The notes under the pieces were generated by a model. The model was not told the origin of the DNA and searched no databases. It saw nothing but the letters and a program-made list of their open reading frames with translations. The position numbers and the translations under genes are program-made. From positions 744,001 to 808,000 of the forward strand of contig NZ_RQJP01000003.1 of NCBI RefSeq assembly GCF_003858645.1: a DNA stretch of 64,000 nt, given 5' to 3'. The stretch's first letter is position 1. Each line of letters opens with the position of its first letter. Source of the stretch: Larkinella knui (lineage in GTDB: Bacteria; Bacteroidota; Bacteroidia; Cytophagales; Spirosomataceae). Positions 56,522-64,000 of this stretch are shown here, piece by piece.

Positions 56522-58190
56522 CTCCCGCGTATTTCAGGTACCGGAACGAAGCCGAATTGGTGCTGGCTTCCCCCGACGACGTCGCGTACAGACCGTACAG
56601 GCAGCCGATAAAACTGCCCGCGGCTTTGGTACTCAGGAATTTGCCGTCTACCTGGTCTTTCAGCAGCTTCCAGTTTTTCGAATCGGTGGAATACTGAAAC
56701 GCATAACTATCGCCATTCGAAGCAATCCGCAGGCTGACTTTGCCGGTTCTGGCATCCAGCGGTACTTCAGTCAGCAGTTCCATCTCTTTGGAGCGCGGTT
56801 TGCTTTTATAAAGTTGCAGCACGTCTTTGTCCTGCGACTTCGATTTACACAGGAAATAGAAATGGCCTTCATCCTGTAGAATCACCAAACCGGCTTTTTC
56901 TTTCTCTGATGCTGGCGTAAAGGTCAACTCCGTTTCGGCGGTGCTGAACAGGTGCTGCTGGCGTTTGCCGATGAACGCCGGGTTGCCCAGATCCATGACG
57001 GTTTCGGGCTTGAGTTTCAGCGTCAACCCGTCTTTTTTCGACAGCGCGTACGAATTTTTATCGTGGGTACGCATGAACAGCAGCGCGGGGTCCAGTTCCT
57101 TGTCAAACGTCAGCGTGTAGGCGAAGTTTCCCGACTGCGGCAACGCGCCTTTCTGTTTCACTTCCTTAAAATTAACCGGATAGGTGTACGAGATAGCCTT
57201 CTCGCCGTGCTCGATCATGGGCCAGTCGTTGGTCCAGGTCACGGGCGCAATGAATACTTCACGACCGGTATTGTAATAATCGCCTTCATAGGGTCTGACC
57301 GCCAGAAAAATGCAATACATCTTGCCATCGGGTCCATCCACAAACTGCCCATGACCCGCCGACGTAATGGCGTCTTTGCGGTCGGCCGGCAATTCGCGCT
57401 GCGTCAGGATCGGGTTGCCCTCGAAAGGCACATACGGTCCCCAGACATCCTTACTCCGCAGGATCACTTCGGAGTGATTGACCGATGTGCCGCCCTCGGC
57501 TGCATAGAGGTAATACCAGCCGTTCCGTTTCATGATGTGGGGAGCTTCAATCCAGACCGGTTTTTTGGAAAGATCCACCCCCCCATTGACCAGTTGTTTT
57601 TCTTCACCGACCACCTTTAGACCAACCGGGTCAAACTCATACATCCGGATGGTTCGGTGTCCCGAATACAAGGGTTTATGGTCGGGCGCGTCACTATTGT
57701 AAAGAATATACGCTTTACCAGCCTCTTCGTCAAAGTAGATCGATGGATCGATACCCCTCACCGATGGAATTTTAACCGGATCGCTCCAGGGTCCGGCGGG
57801 ATTTTTGGCCGTCACCACGAAGTTCCCGTCGTGGTCGATGTCGGTGCAGGTGAGATAGTACGTTCCTTTAGAATAACTGATGGCAGGCGCAAACAAACCC
57901 CGCGTCAGCCGTTCACCCATAAAATCCATTTGGGAAGGGCGGTCGATGACATTCCCGATCTGCTTCCAGTTTTTCAAATCCTGGCTGTGAAAAACCGGTA
58001 TTCCGGGAAAATACGAAAACGTCGACGTAACCAGATAGTAGTCCGTGCCAACCTGTACGATACTCGGATCGGGGTAGAAACCGGTCAGAATGGGATTGAC
58101 CAGTGTGGTCGTCTGGGCGAAGGCGGTATGACTCAGCAGGAAAACAATCGGGGTCAGAATAGCTGCGCAAAAACTTTTTACGTTTTTCAT
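56499..58190 (-). CDS. GH43 beta-xylosidase-type enzyme with C-terminal sandwich domain
   Basis: 563 aa from the ATG at 58190, which begins the signal peptide (KNVKSFCAAILTPIVFLL); the frame opens 22 codons earlier without leader character. GH43 propeller at about residues 28-340: ILTGFYPDPSIVQVGTDYYL (base Asp), GIDPSIYFDEEAGKAYILYN, and the acid Glu in VWIEAPHIMKRNGWYYLYAA. A concanavalin-like domain (about 360-560) typical of xylan 1,4-beta-xylosidases follows. It cleaves xylose or arabinose from xylo-oligosaccharides. First enzyme after susD. Confidence 0.92.
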   Translation of the reverse strand: MKNVKSFCAAILTPIVFLLSHTAFAQTTTLVNPILTGFYPDPSIVQVGTDYYLVTSTFSYFPGIPVFHSQDLKNWKQIGNVIDRPSQMDFMGERLTRGLFAPAISYSKGTYYLTCTDIDHDGNFVVTAKNPAGPWSDPVKIPSVRGIDPSIYFDEEAGKAYILYNSDAPDHKPLYSGHRTIRMYEFDPVGLKVVGEEKQLVNGGVDLSKKPVWIEAPHIMKRNGWYYLYAAEGGTSVNHSEVILRSKDVWGPYVPFEGNPILTQRELPADRKDAITSAGHGQFVDGPDGKMYCIFLAVRPYEGDYYNTGREVFIAPVTWTNDWPMIEHGEKAISYTYPVNFKEVKQKGALPQSGNFAYTLTFDKELDPALLFMRTHDKNSYALSKKDGLTLKLKPETVMDLGNPAFIGKRQQHLFSTAETELTFTPASEKEKAGLVILQDEGHFYFLCKSKSQDKDVLQLYKSKPRSKEMELLTEVPLDARTGKVSLRIASNGDSYAFQYSTDSKNWKLLKDQVDGKFLSTKAAGSFIGCLYGLYATSSGEASTNSASFRYLKYAGDDPVFKK

Positions 58191-58257
58191 AACAAGCTTA
58201 AAATCAATCCGTAATAAACTGTAAAATTGGAATTGGGCAGCTCTTTGTAAAGTCAAG

Positions 58258-58288
58258 AGACGTAAGAAGCCGGATGCCTCTTACGTCT
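58258..58288 (-). terminator. Hairpin between susD and the enzyme genes
   Basis: 12-base arms (58258-58269 with 58277-58288) pair at 11 of 12 positions around a 7-base loop. The minus-strand tail is only mildly T-rich. Placed 34 bases after the susD stop, it probably lets only part of the transcripts continue into the enzymes, so that SusCD is made in excess. Confidence 0.6.
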
Positions 58289-58321
58289 GCACATTTCACC
58301 TAACAATCCTAATCACTGCCA

Positions 58322-60136
58322 TTAATAGCCGGGATTCTGAGGAAACTTGGGACCCTCAACCACCCGGTCAATTTGGGTCTGGGGAATGGGCCGCAGCATG
58401 TGAAAATCCTGGATGTTGGGAGCCGCTTCCGGATTCCAGGCCTTCACGCGTCGTACCAGTGAACGGGTCCGGACCAGATCATGCCAGCGTTGCCATTCGC
58501 CAAAGAGTTCGCGGGTTCGTTCGTCCAGAATAAAGTCAACCGTTACCTCAGCCGGTGTAATGGTCATGGCGGTTGCGGCAGCCGCGTTTTGAGCCGCCGT
58601 GTTGGTTTTCCGGTAAGCCGCCCGTTGCCGAACCGTATTCAGCAGGGCAGCCGCCTTCGTGGCATCACCGGCTTTCAGGTAGGCTTCGGCCCCCGTCAGG
58701 TATACATCCGCAAAGCGGTAGAGCACACAGGGGCGGGTCGACGGATCGTTGAAGTTGGCTCCCCGGCTGGGGTCCATGAATTTCTTCAAAGCCGGAAAAA
58801 TTCCGTTATCCCACAAGCTCGGCGGCACAACAAGCCCTTTAAAAGGCCGCGTTCCCACAAACTGCGGGGCACCTTCTACCTCAAAGTCGGGCAGCCAGAC
58901 GGCGGTATCGGCCCCCACGACGGTGGTATAACTGATGCCCCGCTTGTTGTTGGCGGCCGTAGCCGTGTTGGTAACGGCGGTATTGGAAATATAAACCGTG
59001 TAAAATGAATTGCTAAAGCGCGAATCGACATTCCGGTTTGTAAACGCCTGATCCAGAAAGTAATTCTTCCCGGCATTGGGGCCTGATGGCCATTTATAAC
59101 TATTCGGGCGCATCCGGGTATACGGACGTCCGTATTGCGAATCCCGGATCATCAACGACGTTCCGCTGTTCACGTAGGCTCCCGCAGCACTTTTGTAAGA
59201 GTTGATGCCGCTGTTGTTGGGGTAATTCCAGTTGGTAAACCAGGGCGTCAGATTTTGTGCGGCACCCCCACCGGCGGCCGCTCCAACCTGGTAATAGCCA
59301 TATTTCGGGTCGAGCATGTGATCGCTGACAAACATGGTTTCTTTGCCGTAGTCGTTGGCGGGCACAAATGCATCGCCATAATCCTGCCAGAGATCGAGCC
59401 CATACGCGGCTTTGTTGGCAATGATGTCTGCACAAATGGTAGCGGACTGCGTAAAATCAGCGGCCGTGTTGTTGAGCCAGCCCCGGGTCAGATAGGCCTT
59501 GGCCAATAGCAACTGCGCCACCGGTTTTGTAGCGGCTTTCCCCAAAAACGGAGAGGTAGGCTGGTTGGGCAAATCGGCGGCTGCTTCGGTTAAGTCCTTG
59601 ATAATTAACTCATACACCTGCGCAACCGGTTGGCGGGAAGCGGCCTGCGAAGGCACCGTAATAAATTCGGTACTGAGGGGCACATCGCCCCAGGTCTGCA
59701 CCAGATAAAAGTACCAGAAGGCCCGCAGGAACTTGGCCTGTGCCAGATACTGTTTGCGGGTAGCCTCCGGCAGATCGGTCGTCTGGCCGTATTTCAGTAC
59801 CCCATTCAACGTGTTGATGTCCTGAAAGGCCACGCCCCAGGCCGAGCCGAAGTTGCTGCCGTTCAAGCCATTATACGTGTAGGGCGGCACGCCACCGCTG
59901 CTGGCTCCCTGTAAGAACTCATCGGTTCCGGCCTGCATTTCTACCGTAAATCCTTCGGTGCCCCACTGGCCCCGGATGTCGTTGTAGACCCCGGCAATAC
60001 CGCCTAATACGCCAGCCGGACTGTTGAAATAGGCAGGAACAATTTGTGATTGAGGTTTCTCCTCCAGTATTTTTTCGCAGCCCGTGTTGAGCAAGGCGGT
60101 TAGTCCAATGATGGACCAGACTTTTATAGTTTTCAT
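58322..60136 (-). CDS. SusD/RagB-family xylo-oligosaccharide-binding lipoprotein
   Basis: 604 aa. Lipoprotein leader with the lipid-modified Cys20 in LLNTGC, then EKILEEKPQSQIVPAYF. SusD helices include LAQAKFLRAFWYFYLVQTWGDVPL (partly quoted: KFLRAFWYFYLVQTWGDVP) and the C-terminal DERTRELFGEWQRWHDLVRT and LRPIPQTQIDR. It binds the glycan at the surface and hands it to the SusC gene product, which lies 14 bases upstream. Confidence 0.95.
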   Translation of the reverse strand: MKTIKVWSIIGLTALLNTGCEKILEEKPQSQIVPAYFNSPAGVLGGIAGVYNDIRGQWGTEGFTVEMQAGTDEFLQGASSGGVPPYTYNGLNGSNFGSAWGVAFQDINTLNGVLKYGQTTDLPEATRKQYLAQAKFLRAFWYFYLVQTWGDVPLSTEFITVPSQAASRQPVAQVYELIIKDLTEAAADLPNQPTSPFLGKAATKPVAQLLLAKAYLTRGWLNNTAADFTQSATICADIIANKAAYGLDLWQDYGDAFVPANDYGKETMFVSDHMLDPKYGYYQVGAAAGGGAAQNLTPWFTNWNYPNNSGINSYKSAAGAYVNSGTSLMIRDSQYGRPYTRMRPNSYKWPSGPNAGKNYFLDQAFTNRNVDSRFSNSFYTVYISNTAVTNTATAANNKRGISYTTVVGADTAVWLPDFEVEGAPQFVGTRPFKGLVVPPSLWDNGIFPALKKFMDPSRGANFNDPSTRPCVLYRFADVYLTGAEAYLKAGDATKAAALLNTVRQRAAYRKTNTAAQNAAAATAMTITPAEVTVDFILDERTRELFGEWQRWHDLVRTRSLVRRVKAWNPEAAPNIQDFHMLRPIPQTQIDRVVEGPKFPQNPGY

Positions 60137-60150
60137 GGTTCGATCCAGGA

Positions 60151-63100
60151 TTAGAATTTAAAATTTACCCCAAGCGTAAATTGCCGTACGGGCGGGTTGT
60201 TGAGGTTGACAGAAATCTGACGCTCCGGCGTACCGCGCTCGCTGGCTCCCTGCGGGTTCAGGGTCGACTGGCCGCTGGCATAGCTGTTTCCTTCCGGATC
60301 GACGGCCAGGTTCTCTTTAACCAGTGGCGAATACAGGATCAGCGGATTGGTGGCATTGAAATATACCCGGGCCGAAGTCATTCCGACTTTCCGGATCAAC
60401 TGACTGGAAAAGGTATAGCCCAGGTTGATACTTCTGACTTTAATGAACGAACCGTCGTAATAGCCTAAGGTAGAGCCAAAATAGGCGACCGCACTACCGG
60501 CATCCGGTGCGGGGAACGCGTTGGTTGGGTTCGATTCGGTCCAGTAGTCGGTTTTTACCTGATTAACCCGGCCCTGGTTGTAGAACGCAAAACCGCCCGA
60601 ACCTGTGGAATTACCGGTCAGATACGGCACGATCACTTTCATTCCCATGCGGGCAAAGGTGACGATCGACAGGTCAAAGTCTTTGAAGCTGAAGCGGTTG
60701 GTGATACCGCCTTCCCATTTCGGCTGAAAATTACCCAGAATCTGCCGGTCAGCCGGATCGATCTTCCCATCGCCATTTACATCTTCCACCCGGATCTGGC
60801 CGGGAAACTGCGTGGGCGAGGTTTGTTTGGCCAGCGTCCCGTTTTCTTTATCCGCGGTCTGCCAGATGCCGATTTTTTTGTAATCGAAAATGACCGAAAG
60901 CGGTTGTCCCACAAACCAGCCTGCTCCTAAATTGGAGAGCTCCGTCGGCGTGGTCAGCTGCGTAATTTTCTCGCGGTTAAAGAAATACGTCACATCGGCG
61001 CTCCAGTTGAAGCCTTTCGGCTTTCTGAAAATTTCAAACGTCAGCGCGGTTTCCAGTCCCTTTCCTTCCGTTCGTCCCAGGTTTTTCAGGGTTGAACCGG
61101 CGCCGTTGCTGGGGGGCAGCGGAACGGACAGCAGAATGTCCTTCGTTTTTTGGTGGTACCAATCGACCGAACCCGTGATGCGGTTATTGAGGAAGCCAAA
61201 GTCAATCCCGAGATCCACCTGCGAGGTCGACTGCCAACCCAGACCGGTAGCTGGCAGACTGGTCACCGTATAGGCCAGTTGCTGCCCGGCCGTACTCGTA
61301 CCGAAGTTATAATAACCGGCCGACAACGCCCCCAGTGTGGCGTAAGCACCCACGTTTCGATTGCCGGACAACCCCCAGCTACCCCGCAGTTTCAGGTTCG
61401 AAATGAAAGGGGCGGCTTTCATAAAGTTTTCCTCGATAATATTCCAGCCTGCCCCAACCGCCGGATAGTTAAAGTACTGATTGCCGGGCGATAAGGTTGA
61501 AGAACCGTCCCGTCGCAGCGTCAGGGTCAACAGGTAGCGATCGTTGTAACTATAGTTGACCCGACCCATGTAAGACAGCAGACCGGTTTCGGAAAAGGAG
61601 TTCCCAAAGTCCGAACTGGCAACGGGTGTTCCGGAAGCCAGCGAGAAATTAGACGTCTTGATGTAATCGGCCGGCACCCCGGTTATTGTAAACCGGCTGC
61701 CCAAGGAGTGGTTTTTCGTGATTTCATACAGCCCGGTAACGCCGATTTTATGCTTCCCAAACGTCTTGTCATAATACAGCAGGTGCTGGAGGTTGATGTC
61801 CCAGTACTCGGTATTACTAATTTCGGCGTTGGACGACGACTGCACCGTGGCGGAGTTAAAATAGGTGAGCGGGCCGTTATAGCCATTGTAATTCGACTGG
61901 CTGAAATTCAACCCGGCATTCATCCGATACCGCAGGCCAGGCAGAATATTTACCTCGGCGTAAATGCTATTGAAGGTCCGTAAGGCCCGCGTACGGCCCA
62001 AATACGAATCTTTTTTGGTCAGAATCGTCAACGGGCTGACCCCGGCGGCATCGATGGAGCCTTCGGCGGGGAACAGGTTGACCGAACCGTCGGCATTGTA
62101 GGGCGCGGCCAGTGGCGTTTGCCGCACCAAACCGCCCGGAATACCGCCCCCACCCGGTGTATTCGTATAGGTAAGGGTATTGAGTGTGTTCAAACCAATC
62201 TTGACATGCTTGCCAATCCGCTGGTCGATCGTGGCCCGGATGGTGTAGCGCTCAAACTTTTGGCTGGGAATAATACCGGTTTCATTGAAATACCCCATAC
62301 CCAGCGAATACTGCGTATTTTCAACACCACCAACCATGCTCAACTGGTGGTTGGTGTTGAAACCGGGTCGGTAAATTAAATCCTGCCAATCGGTCGACAC
62401 ACCGGCGGCCAGTGCATCTTTTTCTTTCTGGGTAAGCGGGTAGGCGGTTGTGCCGGGGCTGGTGCGGTTGTATTTGGTCGCATCGTCTTTAAACTGAGCA
62501 TATTCCTGGCCATTCATGACGTTGAATTTGCCCATGATATTGGTCACCCCGTGGTAGCCATCGTAACTGAATACGGGCTTTCCGATTTTACCCCGTTTGG
62601 TCGTGATCAGAATAACCCCACCCGACCCTCTCGACCCGTAAATGGCCGTTGCCGAAGCGTCTTTCAAAATTTCGAGGTTGGCAATATCATCGGGGTTGAT
62701 GTCATTGAGTCCACCGAAGGGGATCCCATCGACCACGACCAGCGGCCCATCCAGTCCGTCACTCGATCCGGAGCTGGTCGTCAGCGTGCGGTTTCCGCGA
62801 ATCCGGATTTGCCCCTGCGAACCCGGTGTCGAGCCGTTACTGATGATGGAAACCCCGGCAGCCCGCCCTTTCAGCTGATTGACCAGGTTCGGTGCCGGAA
62901 CTTCTTTCAGGGTCGTTTCATTGACCGAAACCACCGAGCCCGTTACATCGCGCTTCCGTTGAACACCATAGCCTACTACGACGACCTCGTCGAGCGTTTT
63001 ATTGTCCGTAGCTAAAGCGACGTTAAGGACCGTTTGGTTTCCGACGGCTACTTCTTTGGTAACATAACCAATGAAGGAAAAAACGAGAACCGTGCCAGCG

Positions 63101-63657
63101 CCCGAGGGCACCGAAAGCCGGTAATCACCATTTCCGTCGGTGGTGGTGCCCCGCGTAGCCGACTTGATCTGAATCGTTACGCCCGGTAAAGCTTCTCCAT
63201 TGTCGCCCGTAACCCGGCCCGTGATCTGTACGTCCTGAGCCGGCTCATCGACAACGGCGCTGGAGGTTCTGTTCGGAGAAAGCACCGGGGGAGCCGCGGC
63301 CCTTCTAATGACAATCTGCTGGTTGACCACCTCGTAGCTCAAATTGAGTGGCGTCAGAATGTGCTCCAGAAGCTGATGAAGCTGTTCATTTTTAGCCTGA
63401 TACGAAATTTTTCGCTTGGATTGAACGATCTCGCGGCTAAATAAAAACTGAACGTTTGCCTGTTCTTCAATCCGTTTTATAATCACCTCAACATCTTGAT
63501 TCTGGGCGGAAAGCGTGACGCGCCGGTTGAGGATATCCTGGGCTTTGCCGTTGATGGCAAAGGCTATGTTCGCCAGGGAAAGCGCCAGCAAGATTTGAAG
63601 GCTCGAAATTTTCATAATCCTGACCCACCCCTTACAGTTAATTGAATAGGAATGCAT
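60151..63657 (-). CDS. SusC/RagA-family TonB-dependent transporter with STN domain
   Basis: 1168 aa from the ATG at 63657; the ATG at 63615 (starting MKISSLQILLAL) is an equally good start with a cleaner signal peptide. After the leader an STN domain (about residues 45-120, RRVTLSAQNQDVEVIIKRI and FLFSREIVQSKRKISYQ) is followed by a CarboxypepD_reg domain (VQITGRVTGDNGEALPGVTI), the plug (LDEVVVVGYGVQRKRDVTGS) and the barrel. The STN domain normally contacts a FecR anti-sigma factor, and a FecR fragment lies directly upstream. It imports xylan fragments. Confidence 0.95.
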   Translation of the reverse strand: MHSYSINCKGWVRIMKISSLQILLALSLANIAFAINGKAQDILNRRVTLSAQNQDVEVIIKRIEEQANVQFLFSREIVQSKRKISYQAKNEQLHQLLEHILTPLNLSYEVVNQQIVIRRAAAPPVLSPNRTSSAVVDEPAQDVQITGRVTGDNGEALPGVTIQIKSATRGTTTDGNGDYRLSVPSGAGTVLVFSFIGYVTKEVAVGNQTVLNVALATDNKTLDEVVVVGYGVQRKRDVTGSVVSVNETTLKEVPAPNLVNQLKGRAAGVSIISNGSTPGSQGQIRIRGNRTLTTSSGSSDGLDGPLVVVDGIPFGGLNDINPDDIANLEILKDASATAIYGSRGSGGVILITTKRGKIGKPVFSYDGYHGVTNIMGKFNVMNGQEYAQFKDDATKYNRTSPGTTAYPLTQKEKDALAAGVSTDWQDLIYRPGFNTNHQLSMVGGVENTQYSLGMGYFNETGIIPSQKFERYTIRATIDQRIGKHVKIGLNTLNTLTYTNTPGGGGIPGGLVRQTPLAAPYNADGSVNLFPAEGSIDAAGVSPLTILTKKDSYLGRTRALRTFNSIYAEVNILPGLRYRMNAGLNFSQSNYNGYNGPLTYFNSATVQSSSNAEISNTEYWDINLQHLLYYDKTFGKHKIGVTGLYEITKNHSLGSRFTITGVPADYIKTSNFSLASGTPVASSDFGNSFSETGLLSYMGRVNYSYNDRYLLTLTLRRDGSSTLSPGNQYFNYPAVGAGWNIIEENFMKAAPFISNLKLRGSWGLSGNRNVGAYATLGALSAGYYNFGTSTAGQQLAYTVTSLPATGLGWQSTSQVDLGIDFGFLNNRITGSVDWYHQKTKDILLSVPLPPSNGAGSTLKNLGRTEGKGLETALTFEIFRKPKGFNWSADVTYFFNREKITQLTTPTELSNLGAGWFVGQPLSVIFDYKKIGIWQTADKENGTLAKQTSPTQFPGQIRVEDVNGDGKIDPADRQILGNFQPKWEGGITNRFSFKDFDLSIVTFARMGMKVIVPYLTGNSTGSGGFAFYNQGRVNQVKTDYWTESNPTNAFPAPDAGSAVAYFGSTLGYYDGSFIKVRSINLGYTFSSQLIRKVGMTSARVYFNATNPLILYSPLVKENLAVDPEGNSYASGQSTLNPQGASERGTPERQISVNLNNPPVRQFTLGVNFKF

Positions 63658-63859
63658 AAGTTTGCGTACTTTGTTGTTCTTCTATGAGAGAAATGACAAA
63701 AATTCCCCAGCTCCTCAGTATAAGGAGAATGCGTTCTGAAGGCACATAAAAAAGGGGGCTTACGGGCGATGGTGTTGGTAGCACTATCGCCTTTTTTCCG
63801 GTAGGTAGAGCGTCGTTCTAGTTCATCGTACACAGGGCTTGTTAAGAGTTTATAAAGAA
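63658..63859. other. Intergenic region between fecR and susC
   Basis: 202 bases. An imperfect hairpin sits near 63767-63793 (GGCGATGGTG against CACTATCGCC, one G-T pair), and on the plus strand it is followed by T6. The minus strand also has T6 further on, so it may end the fecR transcript. A sequence AATTTTTG close to TAnnTTTG is present on the minus strand, but without a -33 element. Confidence 0.4.
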
Positions 63860-64000
63860 TCAATGGCAACCGCGACTTCGAATGATGACCTGGTTGTCAA
63901 CTAGTTCAAACGTCGACTCGATGGTTAAGCAAATCAGCCGGACTTTTTCAAGAAACGGCGCATCACTGAGCTGACCGGTGAAGGTGCACCCTTTCAGTAC
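63860..64000 (-). CDS. FecR-family anti-sigma factor, C-terminal end (cut by window edge)
   Basis: The minus strand from the right edge to the TGA at 63860-63862 encodes 47 codons in one open frame. The sequence FTGQLSDAPFLEKVRLICLT followed by STFELVDNQVIIRSRGC is the C-terminal DUF4974 domain of Bacteroidota FecR proteins. FecR spans the inner membrane, senses substrate-loaded SusC through its STN domain and releases an ECF sigma factor. The sigma factor gene would be expected just outside the window. It is too short to appear as a full gene. Confidence 0.85.
   Translation of the reverse strand, partial: VLKGCTFTGQLSDAPFLEKVRLICLTIESTFELVDNQVIIRSRGCH

Overview
The window reads as chromosome of a Bacteroidota bacterium of the Cytophagales, most like the Spirosoma/Larkinella group. 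Supporting this are two SusC/SusD pairs, GldF, DUF4199 proteins, a fused aspartokinase-homoserine dehydrogenase, a PorT-type barrel protein, TamB divergent from TsaD, and several promoter-like TAnnTTTG boxes. Base composition looks even (GC-rich, roughly mid-50s percent by eye). I see no phage, insertion sequence, CRISPR array, rRNA or tRNA. This assignment is an inference from gene content.

Left part (1-30.4 kb): mostly housekeeping genes. A Tat-exported Gfo/Idh/MocA oxidoreductase is cut by the left edge and diverges from a secreted alkaline-phosphatase-superfamily hydrolase. A minus-strand block follows: gcvH with its own terminator, a dihydroorotase-like gene lacking metal ligands, two DUF4199 membrane proteins, gldF and a VanZ-like gene. 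Next come a lipocalin-like lipoprotein, a YbjQ-type protein, a barrel protein with a long Lys/Ala/Thr/Pro linker, and a ChlI-like AAA ATPase paired with a vWA protein. Then come thrA-thrB, a Wzi-like protein, a small unknown, alanine dehydrogenase, tsaE, an oxidoreductase, a susC-susD pair without glycosidases, a phosphohexomutase, a UbiA-like membrane protein, a MOSC protein and tsaD.

Middle (30.5-41.2 kb): a large tamB, then a tripartite RND efflux operon (inner-membrane pump, adaptor, outer-membrane factor), closed by a strong bidirectional terminator.

Right part (41.2-64 kb): one long minus-strand polysaccharide utilization locus for a decorated xylan. In transcription order it runs fecR (cut by the right edge), susC with an STN domain, susD, GH43, GH127, a secreted VOC protein, GH43, a CE6-type acetylesterase, GH29, four CE1-type esterase genes carrying five esterase modules, a GH43 lipoprotein and a GH10 endoxylanase. 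The inferred division of labour is: SusCD bind and import oligosaccharides; GH10 cuts the backbone; the esterases remove acetyl or feruloyl groups; and GH43, GH127 and GH29 trim arabinose, xylose and fucose- or galactose-like side chains. The FecR fragment and STN domain point to sigma/anti-sigma control.

The most unusual non-coding signal is a set of long hairpins at gene boundaries (arms of 27-37 bp, perfect in three cases). Each has a different sequence, but all are built from short near-repeated words. They do not look like ordinary terminators, and one ends 16 bases before a start codon.
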